A DNA stretch of 64,000 nucleotides from Lacipirellula parvula (GCF_009177095.1 NZ_AP021861.1:1966501-2030500); one strand, 5' to 3'; shown: positions 43,129 to 52,881, counted from the first letter of the stretch. Numbers and translations are program-made. Notes: a model not told the origin generated them from the letters alone.

Positions 43129-44715
43129 TCAGAATTCCTCGAACCCGTCGTGACCGGCGCCGGCGCCGACCAGTTCGAGTTCCTCGACGCGGCGGCTCGC
43201 TGGCTTCGCGGCAGTCCGCTTGGCCGGCTTGCTCGGCGTCGAGTAGGCCTGAGCCGTCGCCTGCGGGGCATGGCTCGACTTCTTTGCCGTCTGCTTCGCT
43301 TCGCGGTTCAGGTTGAACTGAGCCACGACCGACTGCAGCTGCTCGGCTTGGCCGGAGAGGGCCACGGCCGTGCCGCTCATCTCTTCGGTTTGCGAAGCGT
43401 TCGACTGCGTCACCTGGTCCATCTGAGCGACCGCCTTGTTGATCTGCTCGATGCCGACCGTTTGCTCACGGCTGGCAGCGGCAATCTCGGCGACGATGTC
43501 GGTCACGCGCTTCACGCTCGTGACGATCATGCCCAAGGTCTCGCCCGACTTGTTGACGAGTTCCGAACCGGTCTCAACCTTTTGCACCGAGTCTTCGATG
43601 AGACCCTTGATCTCGCGAGCGGCAGTCGCACTACGTTGAGCCAAGTTGCGAACTTCACCGGCGACGACCGCGAAGCCACGACCTTGTTCGCCGGCACGAG
43701 CGGCTTCGACCGCGGCGTTCAAGGCGAGCAGGTTCGTTTGGAACGCGATCTCGTCGATCGTCGTGATGATGTCGGCGATCTTACGGCTCGAGCGGTTGAT
43801 CTCGCCCATCGCGTCGACTGCTTGGGCCACCACGGCGCCACCCTTTTCGGCCGTTTCACGCGAGCTGTTCGCCAGCTGGTTGGCTTGATCGGCGTTGTCG
43901 GCGTTTTGACGAACCGTCGCGGTGATCTCTTCCAGCGACGAGGCGGTTTCCTCGAGGCTCGAAGCCGATTGCTGGGCGCCCGAGCTCAGCTGCTCGCTTG
44001 CGGCGGCCAGTTGCTGCGAGGCGGAGGCGACGCTGTTCGAAATGTCGTCGACCTCGACGACCGCACGGGTGAACCAACGCGAGATCCATGCCGCCATACC
44101 GAGGCCGAGCAGGACGTTGATGCCGAGGACTGACAGCGTGACCAAGCGGCCGGTCGAGTAAGCGACCAGTGCCGTGGCAGCTTCAGCGTTGCACCCGGTG
44201 CGGTTGATTTCCAACTCTTTGCCGATCGAAGCGCTCAACGCTTCGCGCGACTCAAAGAGCGGACCCAACAAAATTTTGTTCGCTTCATCGCGTTTGTCTT
44301 CGTCGACCAGCTTGATTAGCGCGTCGGTCTGGGCGAAGTAGGTGTTCATCTTGCCCTTGAGCTCGTCGAGCACCTGCTTCTCTTCGGGAGACGCGCAGAG
44401 CTTCACCAACGCATCGTAGTTGGCTTGGATCTTCGTCGTGAAATCTGCAAGCGATTTCTTGCACGCAGCGCGATCTTCCGGAGTGGTGACCGTGTACAGC
44501 TTGTAGGTCTGCACGCGGTGATCCGAGGCGTTCGTATTCATGACGTTCGTTTCAGCACGAGCGGGAATCCAGTTGTCGTTCAGTTCGACGACGCTGGAAT
44601 TCAACGAAGCCATTTTCATGATGGCGATCGTGCCCATGATGCCCATCAGCAACAGCAGAGACATGAACGCGGCGAACAACTTCGCTCCAACGCTCAAACG
44701 AGTAAACCAAGCCAT
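43129..44715 (-). CDS. methyl-accepting chemotaxis protein
   Basis: A 528-residue transmembrane chemoreceptor. TM1 lies at 11-33 and TM2 at about 191-210. The periplasmic part between has the helical character of a 4HB_MCP domain. The signalling hairpin tip has the conserved [20 protein letters not shown] at 320-339, then [22 protein letters not shown]. The Ala/Lys/Pro-rich tail ends in GFEEF, which resembles the CheR-tethering pentapeptide (NWETF/GWEEF type). Methylation helices flank the tip. The adjacent CheW gene is transcribed in the same direction, 84 bases upstream. No CheA, CheR or CheB gene is in the window. Confidence 0.93.
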   Translation of the reverse strand: MAWFTRLSVGAKLFAAFMSLLLLMGIMGTIAIMKMASLNSSVVELNDNWIPARAETNVMNTNASDHRVQTYKLYTVTTPEDRAACKKSLADFTTKIQANYDALVKLCASPEEKQVLDELKGKMNTYFAQTDALIKLVDEDKRDEANKILLGPLFESREALSASIGKELEINRTGCNAEAATALVAYSTGRLVTLSVLGINVLLGLGMAAWISRWFTRAVVEVDDISNSVASASQQLAAASEQLSSGAQQSASSLEETASSLEEITATVRQNADNADQANQLANSSRETAEKGGAVVAQAVDAMGEINRSSRKIADIITTIDEIAFQTNLLALNAAVEAARAGEQGRGFAVVAGEVRNLAQRSATAAREIKGLIEDSVQKVETGSELVNKSGETLGMIVTSVKRVTDIVAEIAAASREQTVGIEQINKAVAQMDQVTQSNASQTEEMSGTAVALSGQAEQLQSVVAQFNLNREAKQTAKKSSHAPQATAQAYSTPSKPAKRTAAKPASRRVEELELVGAGAGHDGFEEF

Positions 44716-44799
44716 AGTAAATTCTCCCCCACGACGCCGGTTTAGGCGTCTTGAAAATAGATAGGAACAAGTCGTAGAAAGATCTCAACGGCAGGACGA

Positions 44800-45294
44800 C
44801 TAGGCCGCCGTCGTTTCGGCTTCGATCAGCGCTTCGACGCCGACCAACCGTCCAGTATCGAGCAGCATGACGATCCGCTCGCCCAACTTCCCCATGCCGG
44901 TGATGCAGGACGAATCACCGGAAGTCGCTAGTTCCGGCGGATCGGCGATCGAATCGTTCGGAATGTTGAGCACGTCCGACACGGTGTCGACGACGAGACC
45001 CACCACCCGATTGCCGACGTTCACTACGATGATGCAGGTGAACTGGTCGTATTCCTTCTCGGTCATCGCGAACCGAGCGCGAAGATCGATGATCGGCACT
45101 ACCGTGCCGCGGAGATTCATCACGCCGCGCACGAACGACGGAGCGTTCGGAATCGGCGTGATCTTCGAAAATCCTTTGATCTCCTGCACGCGAAGAATCT
45201 CGATTCCGTATTCTTCGTTCTGCAGGGTGAACGTCAGGAACTGGCCGTTCTCCGACGCCTTGTCTCCTCCCCCACTGTCTAGTTCTTGTCGCAT
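44800..45294 (-). CDS. cheW: chemotaxis coupling protein CheW
   Basis: Links chemoreceptors to the CheA kinase in the cytoplasm. The 164-residue protein has the CheW fold signatures LTFTLQNEEYGIEILRVQEIKG, then NAPSFVRGVMNLRGTVVPIIDLR near 48-70, and RVVGLVVDTVSDVLNI near 96-111. A 20-residue N-terminal Gly/Asp-rich tail precedes the domain. Probably co-transcribed with the chemoreceptor that follows it. Confidence 0.95.
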   Translation of the reverse strand: MRQELDSGGGDKASENGQFLTFTLQNEEYGIEILRVQEIKGFSKITPIPNAPSFVRGVMNLRGTVVPIIDLRARFAMTEKEYDQFTCIIVVNVGNRVVGLVVDTVSDVLNIPNDSIADPPELATSGDSSCITGMGKLGERIVMLLDTGRLVGVEALIEAETTAA

Positions 45295-45655
45295 TTCACC
45301 ATTCCCCTGGTTGACCGGAGTCGACGTTGTCGCGTTCGACGTCCGTACAATTGGCGAAACCGAATTCGCCCTGCTACGGACTACCCGTTCGACTCTACGG
45401 CAGTCCGCAAAGACTAGGTTGCGTCTGCATGAAGCAGGTCAAATCCGCCGTGCGGAGATGTGCGTCTTTAGGACTCTCGCTTTAGCTGCGGGACGTTGCC
45501 CCAGCGGCTGGCGGAAGGCCACGTGCAGAACTCGCAAAACCCGTGGAGCGAGGAGGCGACGTAGCCCGCAAGGCGGGTTTGTGCATTGCGAGTTGAGAGG
45601 CAACGCCGCGTGCTAAGGGGCCGCATGCTGAAGGAACGTTGTGAGCGCTTTCGGC
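45295..45655. other. 361-base intergenic region
   Basis: Lies upstream of cheW and downstream of the SLOG gene, all on the minus strand. A small CCCGC AAGG CGGG-type hairpin is present near 45568. No gene and no convincing promoter or riboswitch were found. Confidence 0.45.
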
Positions 45656-46258
45656 TTAGGAGCGGCGCTGCAGCAGAGTCCGGACGATGCGCCCCACGGC
45701 TGCCGCCGTAGAGGTGTACAGAACGTCGCGCTCGCCCAGGAGACGCCAATCGTCTGGTGCGGCTTCAGGCAACGGCTCGAGTAACGGATAAATATCGCCG
45801 GCGGCGCCGCCGCTTCGACCTACGGGAATCAACGCCGCGCCGTGCGCGGTGGCGACGGCTGCTTCGTGCTCCGTTCCCGGCCCTCCTTCGATCACCAAGT
45901 AGATCTGCGCCGCGCGCCCGAGGACTTCGCGACGCTGGTTGAAATCTTCGCCGGCTCCGAGCGTCGTGCCAGACCTTTGGAGTAACGTGCCGTGCGGAAG
46001 CAGATGGTAGAGATTCACGGGCAGCCCATTTGCTTTTCGAGCCGTCTCGTACGCTTCGGCGAATGTTTGCCCCACGCCATTCATGCCGCCGGTCAGGGCG
46101 ACCAATGGTTCGATCGCGGCCAGTTCGCCCGCGATTGCCTCGCACAGCGCAGGGCTGCCGGCATCCCAGAACTCCGTGCTGCCGATGACCGCGAGCCGCG
46201 GACCTGCGGCGAGACGTACGAGGGCTCGTTCAAGCTCTGATTCAATGCGAGGGTTCAC
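45656..46258 (-). CDS. SLOG-fold (TIGR00725-like) nucleotide-binding protein
   Basis: A 200-residue Rossmann-like protein. Supporting motifs: RLAVIGSTEF near 21-30, VALTGGMNGVGQTFAEAY near 52-69, and a PGTEHE-type motif (IEGGPGTEHEAAVA near 123-136), which is the SLOG/LOG-family phosphate-binding loop. Relatives include lysine decarboxylase-like proteins (LOG, cytokinin-activating) and sensors of nucleotide ligands in defence systems; this single-domain version has no fused effector. It sits between cheW and the GH5 gene, oriented with cheW, and its role in the locus is not evident. Confidence 0.75.
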   Translation of the reverse strand: MNPRIESELERALVRLAAGPRLAVIGSTEFWDAGSPALCEAIAGELAAIEPLVALTGGMNGVGQTFAEAYETARKANGLPVNLYHLLPHGTLLQRSGTTLGAGEDFNQRREVLGRAAQIYLVIEGGPGTEHEAAVATAHGAALIPVGRSGGAAGDIYPLLEPLPEAAPDDWRLLGERDVLYTSTAAAVGRIVRTLLQRRS

Positions 46259-46516
46259 GGCGGCGCTCCCGAGAAAATCGAGAAGTTGTTAGCGACCGGT
46301 ATCGAACTTCCGAGCGAAAATCGAAGCCTTCAGGCTCCGGCTCGGTGGTTTCTTCTCGGTTTTCTTGCTGAAAAGGGCAGCCTGCTTCGGTACGATTGCA
46401 ATCTGCTGCACGTCTTGATTTAACAAAAATTTTCTGACGGCAGCAGAACTCATCAGCGACCTCAGCATTCAGCGTCGCCGACCAGGCAAGCGACCACTCC
46501 AGCGGCATTCAACACC

Positions 46517-48421
46517 ATGCGATTTGCATTCGTCGCGAGCGCGACCTTTCTGACGATCTCGCTGCTGGCGGGAGCAGCGAGCGCTGAACTGAGCGGCTTT
46601 ATCACAGCTCGCGGCGACCAACTTTTTGACGGCGACAAGTCATTCCGATTCATCTCGTTCAACATACCGAATTTGCAGCTGATTGAGGACAACTTCGCGC
46701 CTGACGCCGAAACGGCCTGGGCGTGGCCGAACGAGTTTGAATTAAACGACGCCCTCGCCTCGGTGCGGCAACTGGGCGGAACGGTCGTGCGAACCTACGT
46801 CTTGAGCGTCCGCCGCGACGGTTCAGACATGGGCGATCATGTCTACCTCCGCGGGCCCGGTGAATTCAACGAGGAAGCATTCAAGTCGCTTGACCGCGCC
46901 CTCGAAGCGGCGAATCGTCACGGCGTGCGGCTGATCATCCCGCTCGTTGATAATTGGAAGTGGCAGGGAGGCATTGCCGAGTACGCCGCCTTTCGCGGGT
47001 TGCCTCCTGAAGCATTTTGGACCGACGAGCAAGTGATCGCCGATTTCGAAGCGACGATCCGGCACGTTCTCACCCGCATCAACTCCCGCACCGGCGTCGC
47101 ATACCGCGATGATCCGGCGATTCTCGGTTGGGAAACCGGCAATGAACTCGACGCCCCACCCGAGTGGACGGCGCGGATCGCGAAGTTCATCAAGTCGCTC
47201 GATCGCAACCATCTCGTTATCGACGGAGATTCGCTCCACGGCGTCCCCGAAGAATCGCTCGCCGATCCCAACATCGACGTCGTCACGACGCACCATTATC
47301 CGAACGTCGGCAACGGCGACTACGTCCTGCCGATTCGCGCCGCACGGGAGCAGGCGCGCGGCCGTAAGGCATACTTTGTCGGGGAGTTCGGTTTTATTCC
47401 AGCAGACAAAATCGCGCCTGTTTACGACGAGATCATCGCGAACGGCGCGAGCGGGGCCTTGCTCTGGAGCTTGCGGTTTCACCATCGAGACGGCGGATAC
47501 TATTGGCATTTCGAACCGTTAGGGGAGGGGATATATAAGGCTTATCACTGGCCTGGCTCGCCGACGGGCGATGACTACGACGAACGCGAAGTACTACGAC
47601 TGACGCGAGCAAAAGCGTTCGAGATCCGCGGCCTGCCGATCCCTCCGTTTGAAGCGCCGGAGGCTCCGGTGCTTTTGCCGATCGTCGACGTCGCGGCGAT
47701 CTCGTGGCGCGGCAGCGCTGGAGCTGCGACTAACGTCGTTGAACGTGCGACTAACTCAGCAGGTCCATGGACGCGTATCGCTGAGAGAGTGGACGATACT
47801 GCGGTGCAATACCGGCCGCTGTTTAGCGACGCCTCGGCTTCGCCGGGCCAGAACTACTATTACCGAGTGATCGCCAAGGGAAGCGGCGGCGAATCGCCGC
47901 CGTCAAACGTCGTTGGGCCCGTGGCCGTCAATCAGCGCACGCTTGTCGATGAAGCGCGCGACCTCAAGCTCATTGCGAAAGTCGACGGCGAGGTTGTTCC
48001 GGTGAGCGCCGACGCGCGGCGGCGCCGCGAAGACTGCTCGCGACTAAAGCTCGCGCCCGGCAGTCGCGTGACGTATCGAGTCGATGCGCCAATTAGTTCT
48101 TGGCAGGCGGAGTTCTTCTTGTTGGGCGCCGATGCGACCGCAACTCCGGTAGCGGCGGAATGGTCTGTCGATGGCGTGGAATTCAAGACGCTTCAAGCCG
48201 CCGCCGAACTTCGCGGGATAGGGCCGGCCGACGCCGATTACGGCTACTTACCGCGGCTTGAACTCTCTGTAGCGGCGATGCCTGCCGGAGCGAGATTCTT
48301 ACGCTTGGCCGCCGAGGCGGAGGTGGAGCTTGCTTGGCTGCAAATCCGTTATGGGAAGCGTGCTGAGCCAGCGATCGGGCCTGCCCAAACGTCCGCGGTA
48401 AAAAAACACGGTCGTCGGTAA
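46517..48421 (+). CDS. secreted GH5-type mannanase-like glycoside hydrolase
   Basis: A 634-residue secreted enzyme predicted to cut beta-1,4-mannan or a related glucan. Signal peptide residues 1-23 (cleavage near ASAE). Clan GH-A catalytic barrel at about 25-385: GRxY-type substrate residues (VRTYVLSV), acid/base Glu210 in GWETGNELDAPPEW, catalytic-site histidine TTHHYP near 258, and nucleophile Glu290 in YFVGEFGFI. A fibronectin-III-like module follows at about 390-470 and a beta-sandwich C-terminal module at about 480-625. The family (GH5, mannanase-type) is inferred from these motifs. It has no PEP-CTERM tail, so it is probably released. Confidence 0.82.
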   Translation: MRFAFVASATFLTISLLAGAASAELSGFITARGDQLFDGDKSFRFISFNIPNLQLIEDNFAPDAETAWAWPNEFELNDALASVRQLGGTVVRTYVLSVRRDGSDMGDHVYLRGPGEFNEEAFKSLDRALEAANRHGVRLIIPLVDNWKWQGGIAEYAAFRGLPPEAFWTDEQVIADFEATIRHVLTRINSRTGVAYRDDPAILGWETGNELDAPPEWTARIAKFIKSLDRNHLVIDGDSLHGVPEESLADPNIDVVTTHHYPNVGNGDYVLPIRAAREQARGRKAYFVGEFGFIPADKIAPVYDEIIANGASGALLWSLRFHHRDGGYYWHFEPLGEGIYKAYHWPGSPTGDDYDEREVLRLTRAKAFEIRGLPIPPFEAPEAPVLLPIVDVAAISWRGSAGAATNVVERATNSAGPWTRIAERVDDTAVQYRPLFSDASASPGQNYYYRVIAKGSGGESPPSNVVGPVAVNQRTLVDEARDLKLIAKVDGEVVPVSADARRRREDCSRLKLAPGSRVTYRVDAPISSWQAEFFLLGADATATPVAAEWSVDGVEFKTLQAAAELRGIGPADADYGYLPRLELSVAAMPAGARFLRLAAEAEVELAWLQIRYGKRAEPAIGPAQTSAVKKHGRR

Positions 48422-48786
48422 AATCTGGTAGACACGCCGCGACGAAGGCGGTAATATGCCGGCGTTCAACTATTTGAGCTAATTTCCTTGCGAACTGCTC
48501 AAGTATTTGAACGACCCAGGCACCTCTTCACTATTCGAACGTTACGGCAGGCAGCCCTTCGCTCGATCCCTTAAGTCGTGGTCGGTAGCTGCTGGCAAAT
48601 CTGCCGGCAGCGGTTAGCGAAGCTCGCAGCTTTCAGCGCGTTCGACGTCCCTTTTCGATTTGTATCGCGTCTTCGTCCGTGGACGGCGTTTCCGACGATC
48701 GTCGCTGCAAGCGTCGTTCTCGCGCGCCGTCGCTCATCGTGATCCCGCTTCTTGTGAGCTCTTTTCAATTTAGAGGGAGAAGTCTA
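48422..48786. other. 365-base upstream region of the PEP-CTERM operon
   Basis: Holds the likely promoter and leader of the following PEP-CTERM genes. A clear GAGGGAGAAG ribosome-binding site lies at 48772-48781. No sharp promoter and no structured RNA could be identified. Confidence 0.5.
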
Positions 48787-49533
48787 ATGCAATTGATTCC
48801 TCGTTGGACCTTGATCGCCGCACTGGCGGTCGCGTTGTTGCCGGCCGGAACATCGCTGGCTGGCAGTGCGCAGCTTTACTCGTGGGAAGCTGGCCTCGAA
48901 GGTTGGACCGCCGCGAACGCGACGCTCGCCAACTCGCCGACGCTCGGCGTGACCGACGGCGCCCAGTCGCTGTTGCTCGATAATCTCACCTCCGGCTTCA
49001 AAAACGACGTCGGCGTCGCGACGGTCGGTTCCGGCCCGGCGTTTGCGAGCTGGTCGCAAGCCGCCACGGCCTTTGCCGGCGGTGCGACCGATGTGAAGCT
49101 TGAATTCGATTTCAGCTGGGACAACACGAACGCGACGACTGACGGCTTTGCCCAGCTCGGCATGTTCCTCAACAGCACCACCGGCGGCTACACGCAGTAC
49201 GGCACCGGCGCGTTCATTCAAGGCAATTTGCTGAGCACGTTTCCGATCCTTGGCGCGCAGGCGACGATCGATGGCGTCACGCTCACTTCGATTGGCCAAA
49301 ATCGCGTCCACGTGGCCGTGCCGTTCGTTTCGGTGGGCGTCGGGCCCGGTTCGTTCTTCCAAATCGGTTTCAAGTCGAACGGCGGTTGGGGAGGCACGAC
49401 CGACTGGGCGATCGACAACATGAAGGTGACCAGCGCCGCGATTGGCGTCCCTGAGCCGAGCTCGGTACTGATTGCCGGGCTCGCGGCAACTGGCGTGGCC
49501 ACGGTGGTTCGTCGTCGTCGCCAGATCGCTTAA
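48787..49533 (+). CDS. PEP-CTERM secreted protein
   Basis: A 248-residue exported protein. Signal peptide at 1-26 (LIAALAVALLPAGTSLAG), a mature beta-rich domain of about 190 residues (LYSWEAGLEGWTA, VKLEFDFSWDNT, FFQIGFKSNGG), like a jelly-roll carbohydrate-binding fold, and a C-terminal PEP-CTERM sorting tail: VPEPSS, a hydrophobic helix VLIAGLAATGVATVV and RRRR. Exosortase should remove the tail and hand the protein to the cell envelope. ATG at 48787 follows a good ribosome-binding site. First gene of a cluster with the GH26 enzyme. Confidence 0.88.
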   Translation: MQLIPRWTLIAALAVALLPAGTSLAGSAQLYSWEAGLEGWTAANATLANSPTLGVTDGAQSLLLDNLTSGFKNDVGVATVGSGPAFASWSQAATAFAGGATDVKLEFDFSWDNTNATTDGFAQLGMFLNSTTGGYTQYGTGAFIQGNLLSTFPILGAQATIDGVTLTSIGQNRVHVAVPFVSVGVGPGSFFQIGFKSNGGWGGTTDWAIDNMKVTSAAIGVPEPSSVLIAGLAATGVATVVRRRRQIA

Positions 49534-49668
49534 CGAAGCCCTTGCTCTGAACAAGGCTTCTAAAACATCGCGCCGGTTGGCTCGTTTTCTTGGGCCAACC
49601 GGCGAATAAAAACTTTTCTCGAACGCAGGTTGCTCGAAACTCACGCAACGACGTAAGGAACGTTCACC

Positions 49669-51234
49669 ATGAAGAAAATGCGAACGCTGTTTCTGGCAGC
49701 TGCAGCTCCCTGCCTCCTTCCCGCCGCGACGCATGGAGCAACCGTGTTCCATCAACTAGCGGACTTCGAGAGCGGCGTTCCCGCCTTCTTCGCTCCGCAG
49801 AACGGCGCGATTCTTACGCAGTCGACGATCGGTGCGACGCACGGGACTTCGAGCCTGAGCGTTCAATTCACGGATACGCGTACGACCGATACCCGGCCGG
49901 ACCAGCACATTTACATGGCGATCGACGCGACGAACAACAATTTCGCCAAGTGGCAGGAGGCGGCGACGTTGCAGGTTACGACCAACCGCCAGTTCGCGCT
50001 TGCTTACGACATGTACCTCGATTTCGACGGCGGCTCGATTCCCGCCGGCGCCGACCTCTTTGCCTCCGACCTGCGCTACAACCAAGACCCCGATCCAGGC
50101 GCGGCCGTGCCGATTCCCGGCTTTCAGGATACCGGGGGCGAGTATGGTCTGCCGACGCGCTACAGCAGCGGGTTTCCGACCTCCGACCGGTTGATGCCGA
50201 TCGTGATTCCGTTCGACAAGGCCGACAATCCACGCAGCTTCTTTGTGAATCCGAATCCCAGCAACAGCTTTTATCAGCTTCAGCTGGGGCACAAGTACGG
50301 CCCGGTTGGTCTCGGCAGCTCGGCCAAGGTCTACTACGACAACTTCCGCATCCTCGAGTACAACACGCCGCAAACTAATGTCCTGTTTTCGTGGGAGACG
50401 CCCGATAACCCAGGCACGCCTGAGAACGAACAACTCGAAGGCTGGGGCTTGGGGGCAAGCGGCGCGCCCGGCCACAACCGCTCGATCACCGCGGTCGGCG
50501 CCACCGACGGCGCCTCGGCACTTCGCATCGGCACCGGACTCAACGGTTTCACTTGGGGGAGCCAGGTCACTTTCGGCAACCAGACGCAGGTGACGCAACT
50601 CGCCGATTCATTTAAGAAGGCGATCCGCGTCGAGGCCGACGTTACCTTCACCGGCGGCGGCGCCTCGACGACCTACTTCAGCTTCTTCATGCATATCTCC
50701 GGCGCCGGTCACTTCTATCAGTCGCCTGCCTCGCAGTTCAACGACATCCAGAACCTGGGCGTCGGCGAATCGAAGACGATCACGATTCAATTCAGCATGG
50801 ACGATTTCCGTGATGCGAACGGGACGCTGCGGCAGATCGGGCTCGATGGCGCCACCTCGCTCGCGGTCGGCATCGGCACGAACGAAGGCGCCCTCAACAA
50901 CGTGAACATTTCGGTCGACAAGCTGCGCGTCATCAGCGAGCAGGCGGTAGCCGTCGAGACGGGCGACTTCAACGACGACGGCATCGTCAACGGCGCCGAC
51001 TTTTTGATTTGGCAACGCGGTTTCGGCGCCGGCAGCGGGGCGTCGCTCGGGCAGGGCGACGGCAACGGCGACGGCGCCGTCAACAATCTCGACTTGGCGA
51101 TTTGGAAGGCCCAGTACGGTTCGCCCGGTTCGACGGTGACGGCTGCCGCCGTGCCGGAACCAGCGACGGCGCTGCTCGGAGCCGTTGCTATGCTCGGCGG
51201 CGCTGCATTGCGTGGCAAGACGCGGCGTTCGTAA
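49669..51234 (+). CDS. PEP-CTERM protein with two sandwich modules and a dockerin-like repeat
   Basis: A 521-residue exported protein without visible catalytic residues. Signal peptide 1-24 (cleavage near ATHGA). Two beta-sandwich modules: about 25-235 (FHQLADFESGVPAFF) and 240-420 (VLFSWETPDNPG, FGNQTQ), resembling carbohydrate-binding modules. At 432-484 lie two Ca-binding loops (GDFNDDGIVNGADFLIW, then GDGNGDGAVNNLDLAIW) like a type I dockerin. The PEP-CTERM tail starts at VPEPAT (495) and ends AALRGKTRRS. The same dockerin-like plus PEP-CTERM cassette ends the GH26 protein. Confidence 0.87.
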   Translation: MKKMRTLFLAAAAPCLLPAATHGATVFHQLADFESGVPAFFAPQNGAILTQSTIGATHGTSSLSVQFTDTRTTDTRPDQHIYMAIDATNNNFAKWQEAATLQVTTNRQFALAYDMYLDFDGGSIPAGADLFASDLRYNQDPDPGAAVPIPGFQDTGGEYGLPTRYSSGFPTSDRLMPIVIPFDKADNPRSFFVNPNPSNSFYQLQLGHKYGPVGLGSSAKVYYDNFRILEYNTPQTNVLFSWETPDNPGTPENEQLEGWGLGASGAPGHNRSITAVGATDGASALRIGTGLNGFTWGSQVTFGNQTQVTQLADSFKKAIRVEADVTFTGGGASTTYFSFFMHISGAGHFYQSPASQFNDIQNLGVGESKTITIQFSMDDFRDANGTLRQIGLDGATSLAVGIGTNEGALNNVNISVDKLRVISEQAVAVETGDFNDDGIVNGADFLIWQRGFGAGSGASLGQGDGNGDGAVNNLDLAIWKAQYGSPGSTVTAAAVPEPATALLGAVAMLGGAALRGKTRRS

Positions 51235-51317
51235 CGGAACAGCTTGCGGGGCGGCGAACGCGCACCGCAATGCTCGTCTGGATAATCTCAGCAGGAACGT
51301 GAGAGAGGGGAGGCCAC

Positions 51318-52418
51318 GTGGCGTTAAGCATTCAACTTGAACACCGCTCGCCGCGGCGGCGCGGATTCACGCTTGTCGAGTTGTTGGTAGTCATCGCGAT
51401 CATCGGCGTGCTCGTCGCGCTATTGCTGCCGGCGGTGCAGGCGGCGCGCGAAGCGGCGCGGCGCAGCCAATGTACGAACAACCTCCGCAACGTGGGGTTG
51501 GCCGTGTTGAATTACGCCGACGTCCGCGGCCGGATGCCCGCGGCGGCGACGTTTCTGCCGAAGGGGGAACTCAGTGCGAATCCCGCCCGCGACAACGGGC
51601 TGATGTTTAACTGGGCAATCGACATTCTGCCGTACATGGAACAGCAGGGGCTGCACAAGTCGTTCATCATTGATCCGGCGAACGACATCAAGCTGTTCAG
51701 CGACGAAAACAAGCTCGCCCGCGGTACCGAGATTCCCATCATGCTTTGCCCGAGCGACGGCGGGCAGGGGCAGCCGTTTCAAGGTTCGGGAGGAAACTGG
51801 GCCCGCGGCAACTACGGGCTGAACGCGATGCAGTGGTATCCCAATGCGTTCATGTGGCCCAACATGCAAACCGACCCCTTCTTCGACTTCAACATTGGCA
51901 TGGCCGGCTTCAGCAACGGCGTCATCAATCAAGGTCAGAAACTCGCCCAAATTACTGACGGTACGAGCAATACGATCATGCTCGCTGAGATGCGCGTCGG
52001 CCTTGGCGCCAGCGATCGTCGCGGCACGTGGGCGATGGGACTCTGCGCCTCAAACTACCACTGCCGACACGCTGGCTTCCCGCCGAACGCTTGCGGCGGC
52101 GCCGAAGACGACACGCAGGGCGTCGCCGACATCATCAAAGAGGTTGGCGAAGGAACGCTCAAAATGGAGTGCATGCTTCCCGACGCCAGCGTGCCGGATA
52201 GCGGCCAGTCGGTTGTTCGCAGTCGGCACCCAGGCGGCGCCCACGTTGCGATGGCTGACGGCAGCGCTCGCTTCATCAGCGACTTCATCGAGTATGTGCA
52301 GGTGAGCCTTGGCCCCAAGTTCGACGACACGGAGAACAAAACTTCCGAAAGCAAGTTCGTTGCTTGGCAACGGTTGAACGTCTCCCGCGATGGGATGACC
52401 GTGGGAGCAGCACAGTAA
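51318..52418 (+). CDS. DUF1559 prepilin-like protein
   Basis: A 366-residue pseudopilin-type protein very common in planctomycetes. The prepilin motif is RRGFTLVELLVVIAIIGVLVAL at about 14-35: a basic leader, processing before FTLVE with the conserved Glu at +5, then a hydrophobic helix. The C-terminal domain carries the family HPGGAHVAMADGSARFISD motif near 305-320. Its pilin-type helix probably places it in the envelope after cleavage by prepilin peptidase. It is 84 bases after the PEP-CTERM gene and 4 bases before the lipoprotein gene. Function is unknown. Confidence 0.92.
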   Translation: MALSIQLEHRSPRRRGFTLVELLVVIAIIGVLVALLLPAVQAAREAARRSQCTNNLRNVGLAVLNYADVRGRMPAAATFLPKGELSANPARDNGLMFNWAIDILPYMEQQGLHKSFIIDPANDIKLFSDENKLARGTEIPIMLCPSDGGQGQPFQGSGGNWARGNYGLNAMQWYPNAFMWPNMQTDPFFDFNIGMAGFSNGVINQGQKLAQITDGTSNTIMLAEMRVGLGASDRRGTWAMGLCASNYHCRHAGFPPNACGGAEDDTQGVADIIKEVGEGTLKMECMLPDASVPDSGQSVVRSRHPGGAHVAMADGSARFISDFIEYVQVSLGPKFDDTENKTSESKFVAWQRLNVSRDGMTVGAAQ

Positions 52419-52422
52419 CGGC

Positions 52423-52851
52423 ATGACACGCATGATTTCCAGGGACGCTTGGTGGGCGCTAGCATTGACCGCGCTAATCGGCTGCGGGTCGGCTAGCCCG
52501 TTCGACTATCAGCCTGCGTCGGGAAAAGTCACCTACGACGACGGCACGCCGATTTCGCCGAGCGGCTTCACCATTTACTTCTCGCCGCAAGTCGCCGCCA
52601 TCAACGCCGAGACCCATCCACGCGTGGCGAAGGCGATGGTCGACGCCAGCGGCAACTTTACCGAAACGACCAGCCATAAGTTCGGCGACGGATTGATTCC
52701 GGCCAAGCACAAGGTATTCCTCGATCTTAAACCGGCGAAAGGAGCGAAACCGTTAGTCGCCGCCGCGTACACTGACGTCGAGACGACGCCTCTGGAGGTC
52801 GACTCAACGGCCACCGATTTCTTAGAGATCAAAATCCCTCGCCCGCAGTAA
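52423..52851 (+). CDS. small lipoprotein downstream of the DUF1559 gene
   Basis: A 142-residue exported protein. The signal WALALTALIGC has a perfect lipobox (LIGC, Cys21), so it is predicted to be membrane-anchored by lipid. The mature domain (DYQPASGKVTYDDGTPISPSGFTIYFSP) has the Ig-like fold of the carboxypeptidase-regulatory-like type typical of planctomycete lipoproteins next to DUF1559 genes. It starts 4 bases after the DUF1559 stop and ends 30 bases before the GH26 gene, so it belongs to the same transcript. Confidence 0.85.
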   Translation: MTRMISRDAWWALALTALIGCGSASPFDYQPASGKVTYDDGTPISPSGFTIYFSPQVAAINAETHPRVAKAMVDASGNFTETTSHKFGDGLIPAKHKVFLDLKPAKGAKPLVAAAYTDVETTPLEVDSTATDFLEIKIPRPQ

Positions 52852-52881
52852 CTCTACCCACCCAGATCGAGCAGCGTCGAC

